Shown here: positions 18,054-27,802 of the stretch, in pieces
Layout: every line of letters starts with the position of its first letter
Numbering within the stretch: the first letter of the stretch is position 1
NCBI RefSeq assembly: GCF_002007605.1
Contig: NZ_CP019799.1
Span: forward strand, 2,046,001 to 2,110,000
Reading direction: 5' to 3'
DNA: 64,000 nt
Origin: Cellvibrio sp. PSBB023
Lineage (GTDB): Bacteria; Pseudomonadota; Gammaproteobacteria; Pseudomonadales; Cellvibrionaceae
Position numbers and translations under genes: made by a program
Notes under the pieces: generated by a model
What the model was told of the DNA's origin: nothing
Database searches by the model: none
Seen by the model: only the letters and a program-made list of their open reading frames with translations

Positions 18054-18630
18054 ACAAATAAGGAAATAACTGTTGTTTTTGCGTTTGGGTTAATTGCTCC
18101 ATGCAGGCTTTATTGTTATCGGGCACAGCATCAATATCATCGTAATAAGCGAGCGCCTTTTCCAAACTGGCTTCACGGATAATGTGCAGGATTGGATAGG
18201 GCGAGCGGTTGGTGAGGTTTTCTGCATCTTCCGGCGCAGCGCCGGCAAAACAGTAATCGGGATGAAAGGTCGCCAACTGATAAATGCCTGTCCAGCGATT
18301 GCGCTTCAGCAGTTGTTCGGCCCAGTTCAGAAATTGGTTGTAATCAAAAAAATCCTGCAGGTGCTGTGGAATAATTAATAGCGTTGTTTCAAGAGCACTG
18401 GCTGGCGTTTCATCGAGCAGTTCCAGTTCGCGCTGTAAATCCTGCAGCAGTAATTCATCGTCGTTCGCCGCACTCACTACCAAACGCACGCGATTTTCTC
18501 CGGTTGGCTTAGCCGCAAACGGGCAGAGATTTAAACCAATCACTACTGAATTTAACCAACGCGCCACGTCATTTTTTATCTGTTGCACTGCTGACTGCAC
18601 AACAGCTTGCTCCGAGGTTTGTTCACTCAC
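18037..18630 (-). CDS. DUF1415 family protein
   Basis: 197 residues from a GTG at 18630, chosen because AGGAG lies 9 nt upstream. A further GTG at 18672 would add 14 residues and overlap the yehS-like stop. Conserved features are VIGLNLCPFA (about 27-36), TTLLIIPQHLQDFFDYNQFL and LATFHPDYCFAG (about 123-134). The conserved Cys and His suggest a metal or redox role, but DUF1415 is uncharacterised. It is probably translated with the YehS-like gene just upstream; that pairing is all the context offers. Confidence 0.82.
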   Translation of the reverse strand: MSEQTSEQAVVQSAVQQIKNDVARWLNSVVIGLNLCPFAAKPTGENRVRLVVSAANDDELLLQDLQRELELLDETPASALETTLLIIPQHLQDFFDYNQFLNWAEQLLKRNRWTGIYQLATFHPDYCFAGAAPEDAENLTNRSPYPILHIIREASLEKALAYYDDIDAVPDNNKACMEQLTQTQKQQLFPYLFNPPA

Positions 18631-18664
18631 GTTGTCACACTCCTGCACTGGTAATTGCCGTCTG

Positions 18665-19147
18665 TTACGCACTGGCCTTGCGTGCCGCTAACCACAATCC
18701 AAGTCCTTCGATAAAATCCAGCACTAGTTCATCGTCACAGGCTTTGAAGTGTACATGGCCGGGTTTGCGAAATAACGCGGCCAAATCCGATTTGGTGAGT
18801 TCAATGGTTGCCAGTGCCAAGGCTTCGCGCACCTGCTGTTCGTGTAAGTTAAACGCGACGCGCAGTTTTTTTAGCACATCGTTATTGGATACTTTGGCGT
18901 GTTTTTCAATCACGGTTTTTTCTGCACCTTCTTTTTTGCCGCGCTGCTGTTCAATCAGGCTATTGAGGAAAATTAACAGCACATATTCCGGCATGGCTTC
19001 AAAGCCGGGCTGATAGTCCGTTTTCAGTAAATTGGCGACTTCTTTTTCGCTCAGTTCGATATCCGACAGCGAAAAGAGTTGTTGGACCTGCGCGGTATCC
19101 AGTGTGAGTGATTGGGTAATCTTACGAAAAATATCATTGGTTCTCAT
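18665..19147 (-). CDS. yehS: DUF1456 family protein, YehS-like
   Basis: 160 residues built of two related DUF1456 repeats. The first (about 1-60) reads MRTNDIFRKITQSL and the second (about 85-150) NDVLKKLRVAFNL. Each repeat ends in a helix pair (DIELSEKEVANLLK and TIELTKSDLAALFR). E. coli YehS has the same architecture and no known function. It is the upstream gene of a two-gene unit with DUF1415 and is transcribed away from the acetyltransferase gene (73 bp between starts). Confidence 0.86.
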   Translation of the reverse strand: MRTNDIFRKITQSLTLDTAQVQQLFSLSDIELSEKEVANLLKTDYQPGFEAMPEYVLLIFLNSLIEQQRGKKEGAEKTVIEKHAKVSNNDVLKKLRVAFNLHEQQVREALALATIELTKSDLAALFRKPGHVHFKACDDELVLDFIEGLGLWLAARKASA

Positions 19148-19220
19148 GGGGCTTGCTCTATGATTGCAGCTGGATTTTGCGTCATTCTACCGCAAATACA
19201 CACTATTCGAGAGTCAGGCT

Positions 19221-19766
19221 ATGAACCCATTCAACGAGGTTAACCCTTTTGCGGCTGAGCTGGTTGCCGGGCGCAAACGCGCCAAACAACTGTGCCAACA
19301 ACTTAATGCGCTGCGCGCCGACCAAACCAAAGCGCGCAAACCGCTGTATCAACAATTATTCGGGCAGGTGTCCCGCGCGTATATTGAGCCCCATTTTTTT
19401 TGCGATTACGGCAGTAATATTTTTTTAGGCGACGGATTTTATGCCAATCACAATTGTGTGATTTTGGATGTGGCCGAGGTGCGCATTGGCAACAATGTGA
19501 TGTTTGGCCCGAATGTACAGATTTATGCGACCACACACCCACTGGACCCGCAAGAGCGCGCAACGGGCAAGGAATTTTGCGCGGCGGTCACTATTGGCGA
19601 TGACTGCTGGATTGGTGGCGGGGCGATTATTCTGGCCGGCGTGACTATCGGCAATGGCTCGGTCATAGGTGCAGGCAGCCTGGTCAATAAAGATATTCCT
19701 GCCGGTGTCGTCGCGGTGGGTAATCCTTGCAAGGTCATAAAAACCCTTGCTGATGAAGCGCCTTAA
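19221..19766 (+). CDS. maa: Maltose/galactoside O-acetyltransferase family protein
   Basis: 181 residues from the ATG at 19221; an in-frame ATG 57 bp upstream would add residues outside the family. The N-terminal mac-type helical domain starts NPFNEVNPFAAELVAGRKRA. The left-handed beta-helix hexapeptide domain follows, with NNVMFGPNVQIYATTHPLD carrying the catalytic His and IGDDCWIGGGAIILAGVTIG after it. These enzymes transfer acetyl from acetyl-CoA to sugars in the cytoplasm. Specificity between maltose, galactosides and others is not visible. The stop overlaps the diguanylate cyclase stop by 4 bp on the opposite strand. Confidence 0.87.
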   Translation: MNPFNEVNPFAAELVAGRKRAKQLCQQLNALRADQTKARKPLYQQLFGQVSRAYIEPHFFCDYGSNIFLGDGFYANHNCVILDVAEVRIGNNVMFGPNVQIYATTHPLDPQERATGKEFCAAVTIGDDCWIGGGAIILAGVTIGNGSVIGAGSLVNKDIPAGVVAVGNPCKVIKTLADEAP

Positions 19767-21604
19767 TCGCCGGGGGGCTGGGCTGCCAGTTGCCGATAAT
19801 GCTGTTTTTTAGCGGAGTACATGCGTTCATCGGCGAGGATTAGCAGGTTTTTGAGTGAATCCTTGTCGGTGCTGGCGAACCCCACACTGAAGCTGATGGC
19901 AATTCGCTCGCCGGCCACCAGCATATGCAAATCCCGGCACTGCGCAGTCAGACGGGCAACAAACTGCGCACATACAGCTTCTGTGGCCTGCTCCAGCAAC
20001 AGGTAAAACTCATCGCCACCGACGCGGGCAACCGTATCATTGGCGCGCGCCGCTTGCTTGAGCGCGCGCGCTACTGCCATGAGCATCTGATCGCCGTATT
20101 GATGCCCATAATGGTCATTCACAAACTTCAGGCCGTTCACATCTACTACAAACACCCCGAAATGCGTTGCGGCATCACTGGCTGAAAAGGCGGCGAGTTT
20201 GTCGTTGTAATGGGTATTAAACAGGTGGCGATTGGGCAGTCCGGTGACGGAATCCAAATGTGCAAGTTGGTGCAGACGCGCATTCAAGCAATGCTGACGC
20301 AGCGCGGAGGACAACATAGTGCACAACACCATGAGTGCCTCTTCGGCTTGCTGGCTGCGCTCGGTGCGCGCGGTAATCAAAAACCCCTGGTAATCCGCCC
20401 CGGTGCCGCCAATCGCAAATACATGCAAGTCGCTATGAGGTTCGATCAAAGATAGTAAGGTGGTGTGGCTATTTAACGCGCTGTGGTGTTGGCGCAACAG
20501 TTGCTGATGGGACTCGTCCAAGTCGCTAATCAACTCACACCCGCCAAAAAATTCATTGCGCAGCAGATACAACCCAAAAGGCTGTCGCGCAACGGTCTGC
20601 GCCACAGCGAGGCTCCACTGCCCGAGTTCATCCAGTACATCGGTCTGATGCACTTCCATAGAGTACTGTACCAACCGCTGTAGGGCTGTACGCTGTTCAT
20701 CCAACAACTGCAGTGGCCGTACGACTTTATCGGCCAGTTTTTTGACCAGTACCACCATCAGCACAATGGACAAAATCACCGCAATCGCCTGGGTGCGATA
20801 AGCCATGAGCACTTGGGTAATTACCCCTTGTCGGGTGTGCCCAAACTCCACTTGTAGCGATTGGTTTCCCAGCCCCAGCATGATGGGCGCCTGATGACGA
20901 AATAGCGCGGGGTCGCTATCACCGCGACTGAATATTGCCTGTTTGTCGCTGAGCAAGCGCAACAAGCCTGGCTGGCCTTGATGGGTATCGATCACCGCCT
21001 GCATCAACTTTTCCGTATTGATGTTCACCAGCAACAGACCATCCACCTGAAAAGGTTGTGCCAGCGAACTGCTGGCGGTCAGTATGGGGCGAATAAACAC
21101 CAGCATTTGCGGCTGTCCCGGTGCAGTGGGCGGGATGAACATGCGCGGGCGTGGATCGCTAATGGAGGATGGCGATGACACAACCTGCGCCATGTAGGGC
21201 TCATAGGCCGCGATATCATCGGTCAGCGCCCAAGTCGGGATGACCTCTATGGGGAAAAACTCTTTGTCGATCAGCATCACACTTTCTGCCGATGGGTTAC
21301 TGCCCAGGTAAGATTCTATTTTTTGCACGGAGATAGGGGTGAACAAGGGCATGGAGAGCGAGCGAATCACATTGCCATCGCTCGCAATACGGTCCAAGTC
21401 CCCCATCAACTGCAATAGCCCTTGGGTCAGCAGAAAAGAAAACCGCTCGGTTTCATAGACCAACTCACGTTCATTTGTGGTGACTTGTCGCTCATAGTCG
21501 GCGCGCAGTTGGTAGATACATAAAATGAGCAAAGGTACGGCAACAACCGCCCATACCAACAACTGGACGGTATGGCGAAACCTTGGCAGCACCTGTCTGG
21601 TCAC
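19763..21604 (-). CDS. Membrane diguanylate cyclase (GGDEF) with periplasmic sensor
   Basis: 613 residues from a GTG at 21604, which has GAGGA just upstream; that site overlaps the stop of the preceding gene. One membrane helix is near 11-32 and a second near 266-288, bracketing a roughly 230-residue periplasmic part, probably a Cache-type domain. A GAF-like segment (about 320-430) precedes the GGDEF domain (about 440-600). The active-site motif RVGGDEF is intact, and an RxxD inhibitory site (RAND) sits five residues before it, so it should make c-di-GMP with feedback control. The upstream binding protein is the likely ligand sensor. Confidence 0.9.
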   Translation of the reverse strand: MTRQVLPRFRHTVQLLVWAVVAVPLLILCIYQLRADYERQVTTNERELVYETERFSFLLTQGLLQLMGDLDRIASDGNVIRSLSMPLFTPISVQKIESYLGSNPSAESVMLIDKEFFPIEVIPTWALTDDIAAYEPYMAQVVSSPSSISDPRPRMFIPPTAPGQPQMLVFIRPILTASSSLAQPFQVDGLLLVNINTEKLMQAVIDTHQGQPGLLRLLSDKQAIFSRGDSDPALFRHQAPIMLGLGNQSLQVEFGHTRQGVITQVLMAYRTQAIAVILSIVLMVVLVKKLADKVVRPLQLLDEQRTALQRLVQYSMEVHQTDVLDELGQWSLAVAQTVARQPFGLYLLRNEFFGGCELISDLDESHQQLLRQHHSALNSHTTLLSLIEPHSDLHVFAIGGTGADYQGFLITARTERSQQAEEALMVLCTMLSSALRQHCLNARLHQLAHLDSVTGLPNRHLFNTHYNDKLAAFSASDAATHFGVFVVDVNGLKFVNDHYGHQYGDQMLMAVARALKQAARANDTVARVGGDEFYLLLEQATEAVCAQFVARLTAQCRDLHMLVAGERIAISFSVGFASTDKDSLKNLLILADERMYSAKKQHYRQLAAQPPGD

Positions 21605-21614
21605 GATCAAATCC

Positions 21615-22817
21615 TCAGGGGCCCGGTGTTGTCATCATGCGCTGGGCATTGCGAATATGGCGCTCGGCCAATTGCTGCATGTATTTGGCTGCCGCCGGGC
21701 CATTCAGGGCGCCCTCGCGGTGACGCAAAAACCCCTTGCCCATCGCATCCCAGATAAAGGTCATTTCTTTATCGGCGGGCAACGGCTTGGTATTAGCCAT
21801 GAGCTCGATGGTTTTTTTGAGGTAACCACGGGCATTTTGCTGCGCCTGTTCAAAGGCGGCCTGCTCCACCGGGATAGCCCCCATCGCTAGCCAGAATTGC
21901 TTTTGCACGGCCGTACTTTGCAGGTAATTGGCCAGTTTGAGCAGGCGGGCACGCTTGGGGCCGTTCAGGCTCTGGTTGGGAAAGGACAACACATAGGAGC
22001 TGAAGGTAGGCACCATATGGCGCCCTTCGGCGGCGGGTATAGCACTCACGCCCAAATCGTCCCCCAAGGCTTCATAAAACGCTTTGCCGATCCAATCGCC
22101 ATTGATGGTGTAGGCCACGGCGCCAGTTTTGAATAAATCGACCGCACACTGATAGCTGCAGCCTGGATAAGGCAATTCACGCGAACGCAATTGTTTATAA
22201 AAATCCAGGGCCGCCGCCATTTCGGGAGTATTTAACTGCACCTTGCCATCGTTGAGTGGCCAGCCGCCATAGGCACCCAGAAAGGGCAAAAACCAGTACA
22301 TCTCATCAAAGCTCCAGGCGATAGAGGCAACGCCTTTGGCCATCAGCGCCGGACGCTGGGCAAACATGGCCTCCCAATCGGCGGCGGGTTCTGCAACCAG
22401 TTTTTTATTGTAAAACAGCATTAAGTGATTGCCCTGGATCAGCGGCACGCCGTAGGACTTACCGTCACTGTAGGTACTGGCCCAGACTCGCGGCGGCACG
22501 CGGGCGGGAAAGTCGGCAGGGTTGATCTCGCTGTATCTGATAAAACTGTGCAACCCTGTGTGATCGGCGGGCATGATGATGGCATCAGGCGTAGTACCCT
22601 GCTCCATCATGCCCATAATGCTGGACTTGAGTTCGTTTTGCTCTTTGAACTCCGCCTTGAGGGGAATCGATTCCCCCTTGGAAAACTCCGTCAAGATTGC
22701 TCCCAAGGAGTCTTTTGCGTAGGTATAGATAATGGTCAGATCATCATCTGCGCGGGTGACAGCTGCGGATAAGAGCACCGCAATGGCAAAAAAACAACGA
22801 GCAATTGTGGGTTTCAA
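21615..22817 (-). CDS. Orphan periplasmic solute-binding protein (carbohydrate ABC type)
   Basis: 400 residues from a TTG at 22817, chosen because GGGAG lies 7 nt upstream and it yields a clean signal peptide (KPTIARCFFAIAVLLSAAV, cleavage near TRA-DD). An in-frame TTG at 22853 is the alternative. The mature protein resembles the maltose/sn-glycerol-3-phosphate cluster of binding proteins (LTIIYTYAKDSLGAILTEFS, GVPLIQGNHLMLFYNKKLV, YTINGDWIGKAF). No ABC permease or ATPase gene is nearby. Instead a GGDEF protein starts 10 bp downstream, suggesting a signalling rather than transport role. Confidence 0.82.
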   Translation of the reverse strand: MKPTIARCFFAIAVLLSAAVTRADDDLTIIYTYAKDSLGAILTEFSKGESIPLKAEFKEQNELKSSIMGMMEQGTTPDAIIMPADHTGLHSFIRYSEINPADFPARVPPRVWASTYSDGKSYGVPLIQGNHLMLFYNKKLVAEPAADWEAMFAQRPALMAKGVASIAWSFDEMYWFLPFLGAYGGWPLNDGKVQLNTPEMAAALDFYKQLRSRELPYPGCSYQCAVDLFKTGAVAYTINGDWIGKAFYEALGDDLGVSAIPAAEGRHMVPTFSSYVLSFPNQSLNGPKRARLLKLANYLQSTAVQKQFWLAMGAIPVEQAAFEQAQQNARGYLKKTIELMANTKPLPADKEMTFIWDAMGKGFLRHREGALNGPAAAKYMQQLAERHIRNAQRMMTTPGP

Positions 22818-23172
22818 CCTGCACTCCCAAGCGGTGGACGTGAATCTTATCAATTGTTATTCAATGTGGATGACCGCGCCATTCCCTAGCAATAATAGAC
22901 CACATAAGGGCACCTGGCCGGTGGATGTATCAACCTGCTGACACTCGCCCATCATAGCCAAGTGTATGTTTTTGCTTGCCCAATGGCGGCATTTTTTTTA
23001 AGGTGTCCCACCCTGGAGTTGCCTGAACCAGCGTATACCCCCTTTAATCGGCAGCGCTACACACGAATAGATCACTATAACTAGGCGCACGATATTCTTG
23101 GCGATCCGCCAAATTCCCAGACCAATAGCGGCAGCTTTTGCTGCTGTTACGCACAACGAGGAGTTAGTTTTT
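22818..23172. other. Divergent intergenic region, binding protein / oadG
   Basis: 355 bp without a supportable gene. It must hold promoters for the minus-strand binding-protein/cyclase pair and the plus-strand oad operon. I see only poor -10/-35 candidates and small inverted repeats. A good ribosome site, GAGGAG, precedes oadG. Confidence 0.5.
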
Positions 23173-23427
23173 ATGCAAGCGACGCTATTTGAACAAGCGC
23201 TCGATTTATTGATTTTTGGCATGGGCACAGTGTTTGTGTTTCTTGTCCTGCTGGTCATCGCCGTCAATATGATGTCGCGTTTTGTGGAGACCTTTTTTCC
23301 GGAAACGGTCATCGAAGAAACGCCCAATATCAAGCGAACACTCGCCACTGACACTCTAGATCCAACTACCCTCGCCGTTATTCAGGCTGCCATTCATCAA
23401 CATCGCGACAAGCAGTCGCGCGGCTGA
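23173..23427 (+). CDS. oadG: Sodium-pump decarboxylase gamma subunit OadG
   Basis: 84 residues from the ATG at 23173, behind AGGAG; upstream in-frame sequence is unlikely to be coding. A single membrane helix (about 8-32, [20 protein letters not shown]) is followed by a soluble tail. OadG assembles the decarboxylase complex and in Klebsiella and Vibrio its tail carries zinc. The tail here lacks an obvious metal-binding cluster. It is the first gene of oadG-oadA-oadB. Confidence 0.88.
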   Translation: MQATLFEQALDLLIFGMGTVFVFLVLLVIAVNMMSRFVETFFPETVIEETPNIKRTLATDTLDPTTLAVIQAAIHQHRDKQSRG

Positions 23428-23443
23428 TTCAGGAGTTCTTTGC

Positions 23444-25231
23444 ATGATCAACAACAATAACCCTCTGGGAATTACTGATGTAGTACTGCGCGATGCGCAC
23501 CAGTCCTTGTTTGCCACCCGCCTGCGTTTGGATGACATGCTGCCCATTGCCGCCAAGCTGGACAGCGTGGGGTTTTGGTCGCTGGAGTCCTGGGGCGGCG
23601 CCACTTTTGATGCCTGTATTCGCTACCTGGGTGAAGACCCATGGGATCGCATCCGCGAACTGAAAAAGGCCATGCCTAAAACCCCGCAGCAAATGCTGTT
23701 GCGCGGCCAGAACCTGCTGGGCTATCGCCACTATGCCGATGATGTTGTAGAGGCCTTTGTAGAGCGCGCCGCCACCAGCGGTGTGGATGTATTCCGTGTA
23801 TTTGATGCGATGAACGATATGCGCAATATCGAAATCGCCATGAAAGCCGTCAAGCGCCACGGCAAACATGCGCAGGGAACACTCTCTTACACCCTGAGTC
23901 CGGTGCATAACCTGGATGGCTGGATCGCCCAAGCCAAGCAAATTGAAGATATGGGTGCAGACTCCATTTGCATCAAAGACATGGCAGGCCTACTCAAACC
24001 CTACGATGGTTTCAAGCTGGTCAAACGCTTGAAAGCGGAGTGCGATATTCCCATCCACATGCAGTGTCACGCCACCACCGGTTTAGCGCACGCCACCATT
24101 TTGAAATGCGTGGAAGCCGGTATCGATAATGTGGATACCGCCATTTCATCCATGTCCATGACCTATGGCCACAGCCCGACCGAAACCCTGGTCGCCGCCC
24201 TGGAAGGCACCAATCGCGATACCAAACTGGACTTGGTACTACTGGAAGAGATCGCCACCTACTTCCGTGAAATGCGCAAAAAATACGCGAAATTTGAAGG
24301 CTCCTTAAAGGGTGTGGATGCTCGCATCCTGATCGCCCAGGTGCCCGGTGGCATGCTCACCAATATGGAAAGCCAATTGCGCGAGCAAGGTGCTATTGAC
24401 CGGTTTGATGAAGTGCTCGCCGAAATTCCCCGCGTACGTGAAGACCTGGGCTTTATTCCGCTGGTGACACCCACCTCGCAAATTGTGGGCACCCAGGCAG
24501 TCCTGAATGTATTGAGTGGCGAACGCTACAAAAATATCTCCAAAGAAACCGCCGGGGTACTGCGCGGTGAATACGGTTCAACACCTGCGCCGATGAACGC
24601 CGAGCTGCAAGCAAAAGTGTTACAGGATGGCGAACAGCCCATTACCTGTCGCCCGGCAGACAACCTTGCGCCAGAGCTGGCGCAGTTGACCTCCGCGCTG
24701 GAGAAAGAAGCCGCGTTGCGCAATATCACCCTGCGCACCGGCGAAGGAGCACTGGACGATGTGCTCACCTACGCCTTGTTCCCGCAAATCGGCCTGCGCT
24801 TCCTGGAGCATCGCCACAACCCTACCGCCTTTGAGCCAGCGCCAACGGGTAAAGAGTCGTCGGTAGTGACTAACGACGCCGGTGAAGAAATTTATACCGT
24901 GGAAGTAGACGGTAAAAAATACACCGTCAGTGTGAACAACGGCGGCGACCTCACCGGCATCAAGCCATTACAAGGTGGCAGTGTTGCAGCAAAACCCGCG
25001 CCCACTAGCGAAGCGCGGCAAGTACCGGCACCGCTGGCAGGCAATATCATCAAAATTGCGGTGAATGTTGGCGATGAAGTACAAGAAGGCGATGTATTAC
25101 TGCTGTTGGAAGCCATGAAAATGGAAACCCAAATCAGCGCACCCTGCAGCGGCACCATCACCAGTATTGACGTCAAAACCGGCGATTCCGTTGTCGTTGG
25201 CAAAACCCTGCTTGCAATTGCGGGGGCATAA
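23444..25231 (+). CDS. oadA: Oxaloacetate decarboxylase alpha subunit OadA (biotin carrier included)
   Basis: 595 residues, normal for OadA. The carboxyltransferase domain (about 1-300) begins [19 protein letters not shown] and includes the metal-binding segment [12 protein letters not shown]. The association domain (about 310-460) follows. A linker leads to the biotinyl domain (about 525-595) with the biotinylated Lys 559 in EAMKMETQ. The enzyme moves CO2 from oxaloacetate to biotin; the carboxybiotin is then decarboxylated by OadB with Na+ export. Sequence alone cannot separate oxaloacetate from other carboxy-acid substrates, but gene order and length match Oad. AGGAG precedes the ATG. Confidence 0.95.
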   Translation: MINNNNPLGITDVVLRDAHQSLFATRLRLDDMLPIAAKLDSVGFWSLESWGGATFDACIRYLGEDPWDRIRELKKAMPKTPQQMLLRGQNLLGYRHYADDVVEAFVERAATSGVDVFRVFDAMNDMRNIEIAMKAVKRHGKHAQGTLSYTLSPVHNLDGWIAQAKQIEDMGADSICIKDMAGLLKPYDGFKLVKRLKAECDIPIHMQCHATTGLAHATILKCVEAGIDNVDTAISSMSMTYGHSPTETLVAALEGTNRDTKLDLVLLEEIATYFREMRKKYAKFEGSLKGVDARILIAQVPGGMLTNMESQLREQGAIDRFDEVLAEIPRVREDLGFIPLVTPTSQIVGTQAVLNVLSGERYKNISKETAGVLRGEYGSTPAPMNAELQAKVLQDGEQPITCRPADNLAPELAQLTSALEKEAALRNITLRTGEGALDDVLTYALFPQIGLRFLEHRHNPTAFEPAPTGKESSVVTNDAGEEIYTVEVDGKKYTVSVNNGGDLTGIKPLQGGSVAAKPAPTSEARQVPAPLAGNIIKIAVNVGDEVQEGDVLLLLEAMKMETQISAPCSGTITSIDVKTGDSVVVGKTLLAIAGA

Positions 25232-25234
25232 CGA

Positions 25235-26548
25235 ATGGATACCCTGTTACGACTCTGGCAATCCACTGGCATCTACCACATGCAATCCGGTCAGCTGATT
25301 ATGATCGGCATATGCTTGCTGCTGCTATTCCTCGCCATTCGCAAAGGCTTTGAGCCAATGTTGCTGGTGCCCATAGGTTTTGGGGGATTACTCGCCAACC
25401 TGCCCGCCGCCGGGCTAGCCTTCTCCGCCATCGAACACGCACTGCACAATGGCACACCGGAAATAGGCGCGGCGCTGGCGCAACTGGCAGGGCTCAGTGC
25501 AGACACCACCGATGCCGTCATCTACAAAACCCTTGGCAGCGGTGACCCCGAACTGTACCAAACGGCATTGCACACAGCGCAAGCCGCTGGCTACAACGAC
25601 GGGATGCTCTACACCTTCTATAAAGTCGCTATTGCCAGCGGTATTGCTCCCTTGGTGATTTTTATTGGCGTTGGCGCCATGACCGATTTTGGCCCACTGC
25701 TTGCCAACCCCAGAACACTCCTGCTTGGCGCAGCGGCGCAGTTTGGGATTTTCGCCACAGTATTGGGCGCTATAGGGCTGAGTTATTTCGGTATGGATTT
25801 CTCCCTCGCCGATGCCGCCGCGATTGGCATTATCGGTGGCGCTGATGGCCCGACGGCGATTTATGTTGCAAGCAAACTGGCGCCCGATTTACTGGGTGCC
25901 ATTGCCGTTGCCGCCTACAGCTATATGGCGCTGGTGCCACTGATCCAACCACCCATCATGCGCCTGCTCACGACCCAAGCCGAACGCGGAATTGTGATGC
26001 AACAACTGCGCACGGTGAGCAAACGCGAAAAAATCATTTTCCCGATTGTGATGCTGGCACTGGTGGGTTTGATTCTGCCCGACGCCACTCCGCTGCTGGG
26101 CGCCTTTTGCCTGGGCAACCTGATGCGTGAATCGGGCGTGGTTGATCGTCTCTCGGATACCGCCCAAAACGCATTGATCAATATCACCACCATCTTCCTG
26201 GGCTTGGCAGTGGGCTCCAAACTGGCGGCAGATAAATTCCTCGACCCTAAAACCCTAGGCATTCTCGCGCTGGGTATTGTCGCCTTTGGTATTGGTACTG
26301 CCGCTGGTGTGTTGATGGCGAAATTAATGAATGTGTTCAGCAAAAACAAAATTAATCCGCTGATTGGCTCCGCTGGCGTTTCCGCCGTACCCATGGCCGC
26401 CCGCGTTTCCAACAAACTCGGATTGCAGGCGAATCCGCAAAACTATTTGTTGATGCATGCGATGGGACCAAACGTAGCCGGGGTCATAGGCTCAGCCATT
26501 GCCGCCGGGGTCATGATTACCATAGTGACCAATGTCTCAGCGGGATAA
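25235..26548 (+). CDS. oadB: Sodium-pumping decarboxylase beta subunit OadB
   Basis: 437 residues, polytopic, starting 3 bp after oadA. The signature [20 protein letters not shown] (about 198-217) contains the Asp required for Na+ binding in characterised OadB. The conserved C-terminal block [20 protein letters not shown] is also intact. It decarboxylates carboxybiotin on OadA and exports Na+ across the inner membrane. A strong bidirectional terminator follows 27 bp after the stop, ending the oadGAB operon. Confidence 0.94.
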   Translation: MDTLLRLWQSTGIYHMQSGQLIMIGICLLLLFLAIRKGFEPMLLVPIGFGGLLANLPAAGLAFSAIEHALHNGTPEIGAALAQLAGLSADTTDAVIYKTLGSGDPELYQTALHTAQAAGYNDGMLYTFYKVAIASGIAPLVIFIGVGAMTDFGPLLANPRTLLLGAAAQFGIFATVLGAIGLSYFGMDFSLADAAAIGIIGGADGPTAIYVASKLAPDLLGAIAVAAYSYMALVPLIQPPIMRLLTTQAERGIVMQQLRTVSKREKIIFPIVMLALVGLILPDATPLLGAFCLGNLMRESGVVDRLSDTAQNALINITTIFLGLAVGSKLAADKFLDPKTLGILALGIVAFGIGTAAGVLMAKLMNVFSKNKINPLIGSAGVSAVPMAARVSNKLGLQANPQNYLLMHAMGPNVAGVIGSAIAAGVMITIVTNVSAG

Positions 26549-26574
26549 AGACGGCTGTCATTAACAACAAAAAA

Positions 26575-26606
26575 GGCTGCAAACTCTCGCGTTTGCAGCC
26601 TTTTTT
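26575..26606. terminator. Bidirectional terminator, oadB / ygiC-like gene
   Basis: A 10-bp GC-rich stem GGCTGCAAAC/GTTTGCAGCC with loop TCTCGC. Six T follow on the plus strand, and an A-run on the other side gives T's on the minus strand. Confidence 0.92.
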
Positions 26607-26626
26607 ATTGGAGGAGCTAATGCCGT

Positions 26627-27799
26627 TTAATCCAAAATAATATGCGGCAAAAACCGTGAGCTGTCTTTGGTGATCAGGGTTGCATCCTCGCGGATACAAA
26701 TACCTGCAGCACTATCACCCACAACCCAACTACCCAGCATGGTGTAGGTATCTGCGTTGCGGTATTCATCGCGAAACTTTGGTAGTGCATGCAATGCTTG
26801 ACGCACATAGCGGCCATCATCGTATGGGCCTGCTGCCGATATTTTTTCACCACTTGCTGTCACCAAATCCACGTTCGCACCTTCGCGCGATAACAGCGGC
26901 TTACGCACCCAACCTGCACTCAATGGTTCACTGCTGGCAGTTTCAAAAAAGGCGGGTAATAAATTCGGGTGATTGGGATAGCGCGCCCACAAGAGCGGCA
27001 AAATACCTTTGTTGGATAACAGCATTTTCCAGGCAGGTTCAAGCATTTGGGTGTTGGCTGCCATGATGGTTTTGGCAAAATCTTCCTGCACCATAAATTC
27101 CCAAGGGTACAATTTGAATAAGCCTTTGATCGCTTGATTATCCATATCAACAAATTGATCGTGCAGTTCGCCAATATCTTCCAGCGCGATATAACGTACA
27201 TCTACCCCTGCCTGCGCGGCGATGTCCATCAAATAATCAACCGTGCCCTTGTCTTCTGCATTGTCGCGCACGCTGCTGAAATAAAACGGTTGGGGCAAAT
27301 TCAAGTGTGCAAAGGCTTGTTCAATTTTGTCGTGCAGGGAATTGAATTGATCGGCACTGTCAGGCAACACACCATTTTTAATTTGATCTTCCAACCAGAC
27401 CCATTGGAAAAATCCGGTTTCAAATAACGAGGTGGGCGTGTCGTAATTTAATTCGAGTAATTTTGCAGGGCCAAAACCGTTGTAAACCAAATCCATGCGG
27501 CCATACAAATGCGGCTCGCCCTTGTTCCAGGAATTCCAGATATAACTCCAGAACTCGCGGGGGATATTCAGCAGCGTAAGCATTTCCTCGCTGCGGGTAA
27601 TATCGCCCACCATGTCCATAACCATCTGGTGCAGTTCTTCGGTAGGCGCTTCCAGGTCCTCTTCGATTTGTTGCAAACTGAATTGGTAATAGGCGGTTTC
27701 ATCCCAATAGGGTTCGCCGTCAAAGGTGTGAAAATTAAACCCCACTTCTTCGGCATAAGCGCGCCAATTGGCGCGCTCGGCAACACTGATGCGTTTCAT
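26627..27799 (-). CDS. ygiC: Glutathionylspermidine-synthase-like ATP-grasp protein (YgiC/YjfC family)
   Basis: 390 residues, as in E. coli YgiC and YjfC (about 387). It has the C-terminal Gsp synthetase ATP-grasp fold: LLELNYDTPTSLFETGFFQW (about 112-131), a PLLWARYPNHPNLLPAFFE region and WVRKPLLSREGANVDLV (about 309-325). The amidase half of true glutathionylspermidine synthase is absent. The reaction is probably ATP-dependent peptide- or amide-bond formation; the substrate is unknown. It is the last gene of a three-gene unit, following the YgiB-like lipoprotein by 3 bp, as in E. coli. Confidence 0.88.
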   Translation of the reverse strand: MKRISVAERANWRAYAEEVGFNFHTFDGEPYWDETAYYQFSLQQIEEDLEAPTEELHQMVMDMVGDITRSEEMLTLLNIPREFWSYIWNSWNKGEPHLYGRMDLVYNGFGPAKLLELNYDTPTSLFETGFFQWVWLEDQIKNGVLPDSADQFNSLHDKIEQAFAHLNLPQPFYFSSVRDNAEDKGTVDYLMDIAAQAGVDVRYIALEDIGELHDQFVDMDNQAIKGLFKLYPWEFMVQEDFAKTIMAANTQMLEPAWKMLLSNKGILPLLWARYPNHPNLLPAFFETASSEPLSAGWVRKPLLSREGANVDLVTASGEKISAAGPYDDGRYVRQALHALPKFRDEYRNADTYTMLGSWVVGDSAAGICIREDATLITKDSSRFLPHIILD

Positions 27800-27802
27800 G
27801 GA

